Made by a program: the position numbers and the translations under genes
The notes under the pieces: model-generated
What the model was told of the DNA's origin: nothing
Databases searched by the model: none
Seen by the model: the letters and a program-made list of their open reading frames with translations, nothing else
Assembly: GCF_000162575.1 (NCBI RefSeq)
Contig: NZ_CM000776.2
Coordinates: 624,950-688,949, forward strand
Length of the DNA: 64,000 nucleotides
Direction: 5' to 3'
DNA from: Helicobacter canadensis MIT 98-5491
GTDB lineage: Bacteria; Campylobacterota; Campylobacteria; Campylobacterales; Helicobacteraceae
Shown: piece after piece, positions 25,462 to 34,375 of the stretch
Layout: every line of letters starts with the position of its first letter
Numbering within the stretch: position 1 is the first letter of the stretch

Positions 25462-26386
25462 TATTCCATCTCATTATAATTATATAGCACTATTTTTAAC
25501 ACTTAGTTGTAATCTATCGTGTTCTTATTGCATTAATCTCAATGAAAGAGGATCTTCTCGGAGTTCTGTGAGTAAAAAGCAAATTAAACCAAGTGAATGG
25601 GTAGATTTTATTAATCGGATTTGCCTTTTGGATGAAAAAGGAAATCCTAGAGAAGACATTCCATTAACTTTGCAAGGTGGAGAACCCACCATGTATAAAG
25701 GTTTTTATGAAGTTGTTAATGGAGTTGATTCGAGATTTAAATTAGATTTGCTGACTAATTTTATGTTTGATGTTGATGAATTTATTCAAAGAGTTCCTGT
25801 TGAAAAATTTACTAGGGATGCTAAGTATGCTGCGATTCGTGTGAGTTATCATCCCGGTCAAAATAAGATTGATGATTTGATAATCAAGCACCATAAGATG
25901 CGGGATGCGGGATTTTATGTAGGAATTTATTCGGTTGCAACACCACAAAACATGGAACATATCAATGAAATAAAGGAAAAATGCAAAAAAGAAGGCATTG
26001 ATTTTAGAGTTAAAGAGTATTTAGGGTTTGATGGTAAAAGATGGCATGGAACTTATAAATATCAAGATGCTATTTCGCAAAAAACAGAAAAATATTGTGA
26101 ATGCAAGACAACAGAATTAATAGTAGGACCAAATGGGAAAATATATCGATGTCATTCGGATTTATACGAAAATAGAACTCCTATTGGAAATATTTTAGAT
26201 TCAGATTTTAAAATCGAGGATATTTATCGACCTTGCTATGTTTATGGGCATTGTAATCCCTGTGATATAAAGGTTAAAACCAATCGATTTCAAGAGTTTG
26301 GTCATACATCTGTGGATATAAAGAATATTAGAGATTTGACATCCGATGAGAGAGTGGCATTAAATGGAGGTTATTTTGGAATATGA
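25448..26386 (+). CDS. Radical SAM protein 1
   Basis: A 312-residue radical SAM enzyme. The cluster motif is C21-N-L-S-C25-S-Y-C28 right at the N-terminus, followed by the TLQGGEPTMY (GGEP) SAM-binding motif near residue 76. The C-terminal half has several further Cys (YCECKTTE, YRCHSD, CYVYGHCNPCD), suggesting an auxiliary iron-sulfur cluster of SPASM or twitch type. The start chosen (ATG 25448) lies within the end of the glycosyltransferase gene. It overlaps the next radical SAM gene by ATGA. The substrate is unknown; the context suggests a sugar or activated precursor. Confidence 0.8.
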   Translation: MQRINIPSHYNYIALFLTLSCNLSCSYCINLNERGSSRSSVSKKQIKPSEWVDFINRICLLDEKGNPREDIPLTLQGGEPTMYKGFYEVVNGVDSRFKLDLLTNFMFDVDEFIQRVPVEKFTRDAKYAAIRVSYHPGQNKIDDLIIKHHKMRDAGFYVGIYSVATPQNMEHINEIKEKCKKEGIDFRVKEYLGFDGKRWHGTYKYQDAISQKTEKYCECKTTELIVGPNGKIYRCHSDLYENRTPIGNILDSDFKIEDIYRPCYVYGHCNPCDIKVKTNRFQEFGHTSVDIKNIRDLTSDERVALNGGYFGI

Positions 26387-27477
26387 GCGATATTTTTAGA
26401 ATCGATTCTCACAAGTTAATTTTTCATCCTACAAGGGTATCGCAATGGCTTGAATCTTATGGTAATTGGGAAAAAGAAAAAGAGATTTATCCTATTTATG
26501 TTGAAGTTTCTCCTTATGGTGCATGCAATCATCGCTGCACATTTTGTGGAGTTGATTATATGGGATATAAAAATATTAAAATTGATTTTGAAATTTATAA
26601 GCAAATAGTTCGTGAGATGGGTGATCTTGGGGTTAAAAGTGTAATGTTCGCAGGAGAGGGGGAGCCAATGTTACATAGAGATCTTGATTTAATGATAGAG
26701 GCAACAAAGAAAGCTGGAATTGATGTAGCTATTACTACCAATTTTGTTCCTATTAAACTAGATAAAATGCCTAAGATTCTAAAGAATACGACCTGGATTA
26801 AAGCTAGTATTAATGCAGGAAATGCAAAAGTTTATTCTCAAATTCATAGAACAAGGGAAGATGATTTTTACAGAGTTCTTAAAAATTTAGAAGAATCAAT
26901 AAAAATACGGCAAAAAATAGAAAGCTCTTGTACTATTGGAGTGCAAATGTTGCTTTTGCCTCAAAATTACCAAACCGCTATAGAGTTTGCAATTACATTA
27001 AGGGATATTGGAGTTGATTATTTGGTAATTAAGCCGTATTCTCAGCATCTTTTTAGCCGAACTAGAGAATATGAAGGTTTAGATTATAGTCAATATTTGT
27101 TTCTAGAAAAAAGTCTAAATGAATTAAGCAGTGAAGAGTTTTCTATTATTTTTAGGTCAGATACAATGAAAAAGTTAACTGGAAATAGAAATTTTTATGA
27201 AAAATGTTATTCTACTCCATATTTTTGGGGATATATAAGTGCTAATGGAGAGGTTTATGGTTGCAGTTGTTATTTAGGTGATGATCGTTTTTCATATGGA
27301 AATATTAATCAGAATAGTTTTAAGCAAATTTGGCAAAGCATAAAGAGGCAGGAAAATATTCGATTCATACAAAATGATTTAGATATAAAAAAGTGTAGAG
27401 TAAATTGCAGAATGGATTCCATTAATCGATATTTATGGGAATTAAAACATTCAAATTCCCATGTGAATTTTATCTAG
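26383..27477 (+). CDS. Radical SAM protein 2 (SPASM-like)
   Basis: A 364-residue radical SAM enzyme with cluster motif C48-N-H-R-C52-T-F-C55, the AGEGEP SAM motif near residue 88, and a C-terminal Cys-rich part (GEVYGCSCYLGDD, then KKCRVNCRMDSINRY) expected to bind an auxiliary cluster. It is a clear paralogue of the next gene: same N-terminal IDSHKL/LDSHKL opening, same VEVSP/MEVSP lead-in and the same last five residues HVNFI. The two adjacent copies probably arose by tandem duplication. Only the downstream copy has a poly-G tract. Confidence 0.8.
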   Translation: MSDIFRIDSHKLIFHPTRVSQWLESYGNWEKEKEIYPIYVEVSPYGACNHRCTFCGVDYMGYKNIKIDFEIYKQIVREMGDLGVKSVMFAGEGEPMLHRDLDLMIEATKKAGIDVAITTNFVPIKLDKMPKILKNTTWIKASINAGNAKVYSQIHRTREDDFYRVLKNLEESIKIRQKIESSCTIGVQMLLLPQNYQTAIEFAITLRDIGVDYLVIKPYSQHLFSRTREYEGLDYSQYLFLEKSLNELSSEEFSIIFRSDTMKKLTGNRNFYEKCYSTPYFWGYISANGEVYGCSCYLGDDRFSYGNINQNSFKQIWQSIKRQENIRFIQNDLDIKKCRVNCRMDSINRYLWELKHSNSHVNFI

Positions 27478-27487
27478 GATTTATCTA

Positions 27488-28603
27488 ATGAAAGAATTTG
27501 TTTTAGATTCTCATAAGTTACATTACCATTTTGAGAGGGTGGCAGAATTTCAGAAAAATGGAGATTGTTATCCTATATATATGGAAGTTTCTCCTGTTGG
27601 ATTATGCAATCATCGATGTATTTTTTGTGCCTATGATTATATTGATTATCCTAATAGACATTTGGATAAAGAAAGATTTTTGAGTTTTTTGGATGAAGTT
27701 GCTTCACTTGGTCTTAAAAGCATTTTGTATGCTGGGGAAGGAGAACCATTAATTCATAAAAATATTGCGGATTTTGTTAAAAAGACAAAAGAAGTGGGAA
27801 TTGATTGTGGTATGTTTAGCAATGGAGAACTTTTAAGTGAAAGATTAGCTGAACAATTATTGCCCTATCTTACATTTTTGCGATTTAGTTTTAATGGTGG
27901 GGATGCACAAACTTATGCTAAAGTTCATAAACCTTCTAGGAATGTAGGATCTAATATAGGTTCGGGGGGGGGGGGGGCATATCAATTAATGAGTAAGGTA
28001 TTGCACAATATAGAATATGCTGTTAATTTTAAAAATAAAAACCAATTAAATGTGGATTTGGGTTCGCAATTTGTGCTTTTGCCCGAAAATAAAGATACAT
28101 TATTATCGGCTATTTCCCATTTAAAAAATGCTGGAGTAGATTTTATTTCCGTTAAACCCTTTGTTTTTCAAAATGAGCAACAAAAATATAGTGAGAGGCA
28201 GGGTTTTATTTTTTTTGATGAAATTAAGGACTTGGCTAAAGAAGCTAAAAGTTATGAAGATGATAATTTTAAGGTTATTTTTAGAGAAAATGCTTTTTTA
28301 AATAAACAAAATGGGAGAAGTTATTCTCATTGCTATGGATGCAATTTTATAACAACTTTAAATTCTGCTGGAGATTTAGCTACTTGCCTTCCGTATTGGA
28401 ATAAAGAAGAGTTTGTGTATGGCAATATTTATCAAAATTCTTTTTATGAAATTTGGAATGGAGAGAAACGAAAAAAAATTAAATCTTTTTTAGAGCGAGA
28501 CTTGAATTGTCAAAAGTGTCCAACAAATTGCCGTCCAAATGCAATTAATGAATTTTTAAATGATATTTTTAGCAAAGAAATAAAGCATGTTAATTTTATT
28601 TGA
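27488..28603 (+). CDS. Radical SAM protein 3 (SPASM-like), phase-variable by G14, ON
   Basis: A 371-residue paralogue of the preceding gene: cluster motif C40-N-H-R-C44-I-F-C47, AGEGEP motif, and C-terminal CQKCPTNCRPNAIN. A run of 14 G at 27964-27977 encodes SGGGGA near residues 159-164, inside a short insertion that the paralogue lacks. The present length keeps the frame open, so the gene is ON here; loss or gain of one G would truncate it at about 45% of its length, before the C-terminal cluster. It belongs to the radical SAM/transketolase part of the locus. Confidence 0.8.
   Translation: MKEFVLDSHKLHYHFERVAEFQKNGDCYPIYMEVSPVGLCNHRCIFCAYDYIDYPNRHLDKERFLSFLDEVASLGLKSILYAGEGEPLIHKNIADFVKKTKEVGIDCGMFSNGELLSERLAEQLLPYLTFLRFSFNGGDAQTYAKVHKPSRNVGSNIGSGGGGAYQLMSKVLHNIEYAVNFKNKNQLNVDLGSQFVLLPENKDTLLSAISHLKNAGVDFISVKPFVFQNEQQKYSERQGFIFFDEIKDLAKEAKSYEDDNFKVIFRENAFLNKQNGRSYSHCYGCNFITTLNSAGDLATCLPYWNKEEFVYGNIYQNSFYEIWNGEKRKKIKSFLERDLNCQKCPTNCRPNAINEFLNDIFSKEIKHVNFI
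27964..27977 (+). repeat. Poly-G tract G14
   Basis: Fourteen consecutive G inside the third radical SAM gene, the longest tract in the window. It is in frame as given. Confidence 0.95.
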
Positions 28604-28628
28604 AAATATGTTATAGGAGATGTATCGT

Positions 28629-29408
28629 ATGACACAAACAGCAAAAGAGATTCGTAAAACAATTTTGCAAATTGCTAATCGTGCAAAAAGCCCACACATT
28701 GGTTCGGCTTTAGGGTGTGTAGATATTTTAAGTGCCTTATATTTTAAAGTTTTGAATTTACAGAATTATGAAACTAGAGACATTTTTATACTTTCAAAGG
28801 CACATGCTGCAATGGCATTGTATGCAACTTTATACCATAGAGACTTAATGAATAAACAAACGCTTTTGGGATATTACCAAAATGGCGGAACATTGCCAGC
28901 ACACACAGATAGGAATTCTCATGCTTATATTGAGATTTCTGCAGGAAGTTTAGGGCATGGGTTGCCTATTGGCATTGGTATGGCAATGGCTTTTAAAAAG
29001 AGTAAGGAAGATAGGAAGCGTAATGTTTATATCTTGATGGGTGATGGTGAGATTCAGGAGGGAAGTATTTGGGAAGCAGCAATGCTTGGATCAAAGTTGA
29101 AGTTGGATAATATTGTAGTATTTATAGATAGAAATGATCTACAAGGTTATGGCAGGGCTAGTGAACTTGTAGAGTTTGAACCATTAGAGGATAAATGGAA
29201 GGCATTTGGTTGGGATTGCATACGGGTGGATGGACATTGCGAGGAAAAGATTGTTGAGGCAGCCACAAATAGAAGAAATCGACCACTTTGTATAATTTGT
29301 GATACCATAAAGGGCAAGGGAGTGGAATTTATGGAGGATAAATTAGAATGGCATTATTATTTGGTAACAGATGAGATTTATTCTAAAGCATTAGAGGTTT
29401 TAAAATGA
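28629..29408 (+). CDS. Transketolase-type enzyme, N-terminal (TPP-binding) subunit
   Basis: A 259-residue stand-alone TPP-pyrophosphate domain. It has the HIGSALGCVDILSALYF opening, SKAHAAMALYA, SAGSLGHGLPIGIGMA and the thiamine-diphosphate/Mg motif GDGEIQEGSIWEA...DRND. Split transketolases of this kind in secondary or glycan pathways transfer two-carbon ketol units or make branched or elongated sugars. I start at ATG 28629, since the in-frame ATG at 28620 abuts the AGGAG ribosome site. It overlaps the partner subunit gene by 4 bases. Confidence 0.88.
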   Translation: MTQTAKEIRKTILQIANRAKSPHIGSALGCVDILSALYFKVLNLQNYETRDIFILSKAHAAMALYATLYHRDLMNKQTLLGYYQNGGTLPAHTDRNSHAYIEISAGSLGHGLPIGIGMAMAFKKSKEDRKRNVYILMGDGEIQEGSIWEAAMLGSKLKLDNIVVFIDRNDLQGYGRASELVEFEPLEDKWKAFGWDCIRVDGHCEEKIVEAATNRRNRPLCIICDTIKGKGVEFMEDKLEWHYYLVTDEIYSKALEVLK

Positions 29409-30280
29409 GAAATGCAATAGCAAATTGTATCATTGAAGTAGCTAAAAAAGATTCAAATGTATTTTTGATTAGCGGAGATGCTGGGCTTGGTGTTTGGGAT
29501 ACATTTAAAGAGGAGTATAAAGAGCAATATATCAATCCTGGAATCAATGAAGCATTATGTGTTAGTATGGCAGCTGGTTTGGCTTTGTGCGGAAGAAAGG
29601 TTGTGTATTATAATATTGCTCCATTTGTAATGATGCGTCCTTATGAGCAAGTAAGAAATGACATTTGCTATCAAGAGTTGCCTGTTATTTTGGTTGGAAC
29701 TGGAAGTGGCTTTACCTATATGCCAAGTGGTATGACTCATTATGCTTTAGAAGATATAGGTTTAGCCTTGAGTTTGCCAAATTTAAATATTTTTTCACCT
29801 TGTGATCCTTTGGAAGCAAAGGCTTGTTTTCAGTATGCTTATCACTCCAAGAAGCCAAGTTATATTAGAATCCCTAAAGCAGGCGAACCTAATTTGCATA
29901 AAAGGGAGATTGAAGATGTTGCACAATTGCAATTTTTATTGAAAAACAAGAGTGAGATTTTGCTTTTATCTCATAGTTCAATTGTTCAAGAAGTGCTTAA
30001 AGCAGGTGAAATTCTTGGATGTGATGTTGCGAGTAAGCCTTTTATTAATTCAATGGACTTTAATTTAGAATCCTATAAAATTATTTTTGTTATTGAAGAG
30101 CATTTTAGTTATGGTGGCTTAGGGACATTTTTAAGATCCCATACAAATGCAAATATAGAAATTTTAGGTGTGCCAAATAAATATGTGCATTTAATAGGGA
30201 ATTGTGATTATGGACGCACTTTTTTTGGAATTGATTGTAAGGGAATCGTTGAATCTGTGCAAAAGAGAATGGAGTTATAA
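29405..30280 (+). CDS. Transketolase-type enzyme, C-terminal (pyrimidine-binding) subunit
   Basis: A 291-residue partner of the preceding subunit. The pyrimidine domain has FLISGDAGLGV and the catalytic Glu region NPGINEALCVSMAAGLA (Glu near residue 49), with GSGFTYMPSGMTHYALED and the C-terminal transketolase domain from about residue 175 (EILLLSHSSIVQE, VIEEHFSYGGLG). It is the normal length for a split enzyme. The role in the pathway is inferred: it could build a ketose or an extended sugar used later by the DegT aminotransferase and methyltransferases. Confidence 0.87.
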   Translation: MRNAIANCIIEVAKKDSNVFLISGDAGLGVWDTFKEEYKEQYINPGINEALCVSMAAGLALCGRKVVYYNIAPFVMMRPYEQVRNDICYQELPVILVGTGSGFTYMPSGMTHYALEDIGLALSLPNLNIFSPCDPLEAKACFQYAYHSKKPSYIRIPKAGEPNLHKREIEDVAQLQFLLKNKSEILLLSHSSIVQEVLKAGEILGCDVASKPFINSMDFNLESYKIIFVIEEHFSYGGLGTFLRSHTNANIEILGVPNKYVHLIGNCDYGRTFFGIDCKGIVESVQKRMEL

Positions 30281-30942
30281 TGGGTGTTTTACGAAATATT
30301 TTTACAAAATTGCATCAAAAGACCAAAAGGGATTATTTCACAAGGATGGCAGATTCTAAAGTAGAATGTATGGGTATTGCTAAGAAATATGAAAAGGATT
30401 TTTGGGATGGAGATAGGCGATATGGGTATGGTGGATATAAATATGATGGAAGATGGGAAGCGGTTGCTAGAGATTTGATAGAAATTTATCAATTAAATAA
30501 CAAAAGCAAAATTTTAGATGTAGGTTGCGGAAAAGCATTTTTGTTGTATGAGATTAAAAAGATTTTACCTAATATACAGGTAGTTGGCTTTGATATTTCA
30601 GAGTATGCAATAAAAAATGCTAAGGAGGAAGTTGCAGAAAATTTATTTGTTTATGATGCACGAAGTCCTTTTCCATTTGGGGATGAAGAATTTGACTTAG
30701 TAATCTCACTTGGGACATTGCATAATTTAGCATTGTTTGATTTGAAAATAGCTTTTAGTGAGATTGAGCGTGTAGGAAAGCAAAAATATATTATGGCGGA
30801 ATCTTATAGAAATAATCAAGAACTTTTCAATCTTCAATGCTGGGCACTTACTTGCGAGAGTTTTTTAAACCCTAGTGAGTGGATATGGATAGCAAGGGAG
30901 TTTGGATATAAAGGTGATTATGAATTTATTTATTTTGAATAG
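30280..30942 (+). CDS. SAM-dependent methyltransferase
   Basis: A 220-residue class I methyltransferase: motif I is ILDVGCGKAFLLYEI (about residues 75-89), then the acidic GFDISEYAI and the FDLVISLGTLHNL motif IV region. The aromatic N-terminal segment (FWDGDRRYGYGGYKYDGRW) may form the acceptor site. It overlaps the transketolase stop by one base (TAATG) and is followed closely by another radical SAM gene. The substrate is unknown. Confidence 0.8.
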   Translation: MGVLRNIFTKLHQKTKRDYFTRMADSKVECMGIAKKYEKDFWDGDRRYGYGGYKYDGRWEAVARDLIEIYQLNNKSKILDVGCGKAFLLYEIKKILPNIQVVGFDISEYAIKNAKEEVAENLFVYDARSPFPFGDEEFDLVISLGTLHNLALFDLKIAFSEIERVGKQKYIMAESYRNNQELFNLQCWALTCESFLNPSEWIWIAREFGYKGDYEFIYFE

Positions 30943-30950
30943 GAATGGTT

Positions 30951-32015
30951 ATGGGATTGTTATATACGAAATATAAAATGTTTCATTATAAAGACAAGCT
31001 TGATTCTTTGCCTAAAGATAAAGCAATAATGCCGCCAATACATATAAGGATTAAACCTACAAATGTATGCAATCATGATTGTTGGTATTGTGCCTATAAA
31101 GTTTCGCATTTGCAACTTGGAAAAGATATGGTTGAGCGGGATTTTATACCAGAACAAAAGATGCTTGAAATTATTGATGATTGCGAGTTGATGGGTGTTA
31201 AAGCTATCACATTTAGTGGGGGCGGGGAACCATTGATTTATAAATATATGCCACAAACCTTGAAGCGTTTAATTGAAACAAATATTGCTTTTGCAACATT
31301 GACAAATGGAGCTAAATTAGATGGAGAGGTGGCAGAACTTTTTGCGAAATATGGCACTTGGGTGCGCGTGAGTATGGATGGCTATGATAATGAAAGTTAT
31401 CAAAAATTTCGCGGTGTAGGGAAAAAGGAATTTGATAAAATTATTTCTAATATGGAGAAATTTAAAAAAATTGGCGGACAATGTTATCTTGGAGTGAGTT
31501 ATATTGTGGGACAGGATAATTGGCATAAGATTTATGAAATTTCAAAGATACTTAGTGAGATAGGGGTAGATAGCCTTAAAATATCTCCAGCAATTGTTAG
31601 TAATGAAGGGGGAAAAACTAATATCTATCATCAAGCTTTTTATAAACAAGCAAAAGAAGAGATAGAAAAAGCACAAAATGATTTTGGAAAAACATTAGAG
31701 ATTTATGATTCTTATCATTATCAGCTTAATAGTTTTGAAAAAGATTATTCTTGGTGTCCTTATTCTCAAATGCTTATGGTTATTGGTGCAGATTTAAATG
31801 TGTATCCTTGTCAAGATAAGGCTTATAATCTTGATGAAGCATTACTTGGAAGTATTAAAAATATATCCTTTAGAGAGTGGTGGTATCAAAATAAAGAGTC
31901 TTTTTTCAGGGTTAATCCATCTTGTGTTTGTAATCATCATTGTGTAGCACACGAAAAGAATAAAATGATTTTAGAATATTTGAATGCCGATGAGAAGCAT
32001 TTAGGGTTTGTGTGA
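30951..32015 (+). CDS. Radical SAM protein 4
   Basis: A 354-residue radical SAM enzyme with cluster motif C40-N-H-D-C44-W-Y-C47, SAM motif FSGGGEPL near residue 91 and a C-terminal Cys/His-rich segment (CVCNHHCVAHEKN) typical of an auxiliary-cluster region. I use ATG 30951, which follows TAGGA at good spacing; the in-frame ATG at 30945 touches the ribosome site. It is distinct in sequence from the tandem pair upstream and sits between two methyltransferase genes. Confidence 0.8.
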   Translation: MGLLYTKYKMFHYKDKLDSLPKDKAIMPPIHIRIKPTNVCNHDCWYCAYKVSHLQLGKDMVERDFIPEQKMLEIIDDCELMGVKAITFSGGGEPLIYKYMPQTLKRLIETNIAFATLTNGAKLDGEVAELFAKYGTWVRVSMDGYDNESYQKFRGVGKKEFDKIISNMEKFKKIGGQCYLGVSYIVGQDNWHKIYEISKILSEIGVDSLKISPAIVSNEGGKTNIYHQAFYKQAKEEIEKAQNDFGKTLEIYDSYHYQLNSFEKDYSWCPYSQMLMVIGADLNVYPCQDKAYNLDEALLGSIKNISFREWWYQNKESFFRVNPSCVCNHHCVAHEKNKMILEYLNADEKHLGFV

Positions 32016-32025
32016 GGAGTGAAGT

Positions 32026-33192
32026 ATGAATGAATTTGTAAGGTTTTATGAAGAAAATGGAATTTCTCCGGTTAGTCAAGATATTAGTGATTTAGAATTA
32101 CATATTAAAAGAAGAGAGCGATTGTATCGGTTACTAGGTATTGATTCTAGATTATTTAAGGATGCGGATATTTTAGAGGTTGGTGCTGGAAGTGGCTATA
32201 ATACTTTGGTTTTTTTGTTGCTTGGAGCTAAAGTAGATATTGTAGAGCCAAATCCGGTTGGCAGAAAGGAAATGCAAAAGCTTTTTGATAATTATAGTAT
32301 TGACCCCAAACGCTATAGAATTTATGACTGCGTTATTGAAAAATATGAAAGCTCTAAAAAATATGATTTTGTAATTGCGGAGGGATTTTTGCCAGCTTTT
32401 GGTGATAGTGAAAGGGAAAAAATTTTACAAGCTTTATTGAAACAGGTTTCTCATAATACTTATTTAATTCTTACCACAATTTGTGAATTTTCGTATTTTT
32501 TTGAATATTTGAGAATAGTTTTAGGTTTATGCTTAGTTAGAGAAGTTAGTAATTTTTCAAATAAAGTCCAAAAACTATGTGTAGCTTTTAAAAGTCACTT
32601 AGATTCTCTTGGATTTGCTTCAAGACCTATAGAGGACTGGGTAAAAGATAGTATATTAAATCCTACAAATGATCATTTTTCATATAGTCTTAAGAAAAGC
32701 GCAGAAGATATTAGAAAATTTTCTATTTATAATAAAGAAGTGGGGAGATTTGATGTTATTGGAATATCTCCCAATTTTATTTTAAATTTAAGTTGGTATA
32801 AAGATATGGGATATTCTTATATTGATGCAGTCATAGAGCAGTTTGATTGCAAAAAGTATTTATTACTTAGCACAGAGTTTAAGGAAATGAATTTGAATCA
32901 AAAGACTATAGGGTGGTTATCAGATAATGTAGTTCAATTACGCTTGTTGGTGCATAAACTTAGAAAAAATGTAGATTTTTCAATAATTGAAGCAATAGTG
33001 GAGTTGTTACAGCAAATGAGTAATAATTGCTTTCAATTGGGAGAATTTTTCGTTGAAAGTTTGAGAGAATGTATTGAATTGCTTAAAAATCCATTGGAGC
33101 TAACTGAATATAAAATTTCTGCTATGCCAAATTTTTCTAGAGCTTGGGGAAGAGGGCAACAATATATGAGTATTAAAGCAATAATTGAGTAG
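32026..33192 (+). CDS. SAM-dependent methyltransferase with long C-terminal extension
   Basis: A 388-residue protein. The N-terminal class I methyltransferase part has ILEVGAGSGYNTLVFLLLGA (motif I, about residues 47-66), DIVEPNPVGR and YDFVIAEGFLPAF. After about residue 215 the sequence is a helical extension without a recognised motif (VELLQQMSNNCFQLGEFF and following). GAGGA precedes the ATG. A 457-base degenerate gap follows, so this gene closes the first block of the locus. Confidence 0.7.
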   Translation: MNEFVRFYEENGISPVSQDISDLELHIKRRERLYRLLGIDSRLFKDADILEVGAGSGYNTLVFLLLGAKVDIVEPNPVGRKEMQKLFDNYSIDPKRYRIYDCVIEKYESSKKYDFVIAEGFLPAFGDSEREKILQALLKQVSHNTYLILTTICEFSYFFEYLRIVLGLCLVREVSNFSNKVQKLCVAFKSHLDSLGFASRPIEDWVKDSILNPTNDHFSYSLKKSAEDIRKFSIYNKEVGRFDVIGISPNFILNLSWYKDMGYSYIDAVIEQFDCKKYLLLSTEFKEMNLNQKTIGWLSDNVVQLRLLVHKLRKNVDFSIIEAIVELLQQMSNNCFQLGEFFVESLRECIELLKNPLELTEYKISAMPNFSRAWGRGQQYMSIKAIIE

Positions 33193-33649
33193 TACCGAGA
33201 ATTATATAAGAACTAGTATCTTTGGGTTAATTTTAAAAACATTGATGATAAATTAAATTTTGTTGAGATGATTTGGCATTGTCTAGAGTATATTTGTAAT
33301 AAAATAAAAATATAAATTGGAATCATGTTTAAAGCAATAGTTGTTATGGATGATTTCAATTTGAATATTGATAGAGCAATAAAAAATGTAATATTGCTTA
33401 AAGAAGTTAGTGCTCTCTGCAATTAAAGTAACTTTAATTGTTATTACAATAGAATAAACAAGATTGTATTTTTTTATGTATTGTAGAAATTTAGAGGGGT
33501 TTATGAAAATTAAAAATATGAAATTACAAGAGTTATTAATGGGAATATAAAATCTTGTAAGATAGAAATAATTAGCGTTAGAGATGCAATGTAATTTGTA
33601 ATTTTCTTATTGTAGAATAGATATATAAATAGTTTGGAAATTAGTATTT
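33193..33649. other. 457-base gap with short broken frames
   Basis: No intact gene. Short frames are visible: a piece reading VNFKNIDDKLNFVEMIW (from about 33224), a 33-codon frame from ATG 33326 with IVVMDDFNLNIDRAIKN, and a 15-codon frame from 33503. They resemble eroded coding DNA, but I cannot name the parent gene. TAGAAT and TATAAA elements near 33615-33630 could form a promoter for the SDR gene that follows. Confidence 0.45.
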
Positions 33650-34375
33650 ATGCTTAAAGTTTTAATAACAGGTGCCAGTTCTGGGGTTGGATTAGAAGTA
33701 GCAAGGCGGTTTCACAATGAAAATTTTTATATTTTACTTGTTGCTAGAAGTGCTGATAAATTATTAGCGATTAAAAATGAATTAAAAAATAATATAGAAG
33801 TATATCCTTTTGACTTGATGGATCGTAATAGTTTACATAATTTTTTGCTTTCCTTACAGAGTGATAACATATTACCTGATATTGTAATTCATAATGTTGG
33901 TGGAAGATTAGAAGCTGATGAGCAGCCTCTTACTTATGAGGCGTTACAACAAAGTGTGCATTTAAATTTAGGAATAGCAGTATCTATTAATTCATTTTTG
34001 TTGCCATTCTATGTCAAAAGGAAAAAAGGTTATATTTTACATATTTCTTCAGATTCTGCAACCAATGGCGAAGGTGCCCCTGGTTATGTTGCTTCTAAGG
34101 CTGCTTTAAATGCTTATATTAAAAGTACTGCAAGATTTTATGCTAAAGATAATATTTGTATTAATGGAGTGATGCCTGGAATTATTGAATTTGAAGGAAG
34201 TTCTTGGGCAAGAAAAAGACAAATAGCTCCCAAGATATATTATCAAGCTTTATCTAGGCAACCATTACAAAGATTTGCGACTCTGCAGGAAATTTCTCAA
34301 TTTATATTATTGTTGGTTAAAGCACAGAATATGCAAACTACCGGACAAATTTATATTCTTAATGGAGGTAAGTGA
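33650..34375 (+). CDS. Short-chain dehydrogenase/reductase 1
   Basis: A 241-residue SDR with the cofactor motif TGASSGVG (residues 7-14), NAG-type motif as HNVGG near 86, Ser of ISSDSATNG, and catalytic Tyr146/Lys150 in GYVASKAALN. It should reduce or oxidise a sugar or polyol hydroxyl with NAD(P). The stop overlaps the next radical SAM gene (TGATG), so the two are translationally coupled. Confidence 0.82.
   Translation: MLKVLITGASSGVGLEVARRFHNENFYILLVARSADKLLAIKNELKNNIEVYPFDLMDRNSLHNFLLSLQSDNILPDIVIHNVGGRLEADEQPLTYEALQQSVHLNLGIAVSINSFLLPFYVKRKKGYILHISSDSATNGEGAPGYVASKAALNAYIKSTARFYAKDNICINGVMPGIIEFEGSSWARKRQIAPKIYYQALSRQPLQRFATLQEISQFILLLVKAQNMQTTGQIYILNGGK

Noticed and set aside
31218-31227. 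G-rich stretch GGGGGCGGGG in radical SAM gene 4
   Set aside because: Interrupted by a C and encodes the conserved GGGEP SAM motif, so coding constraint explains it.
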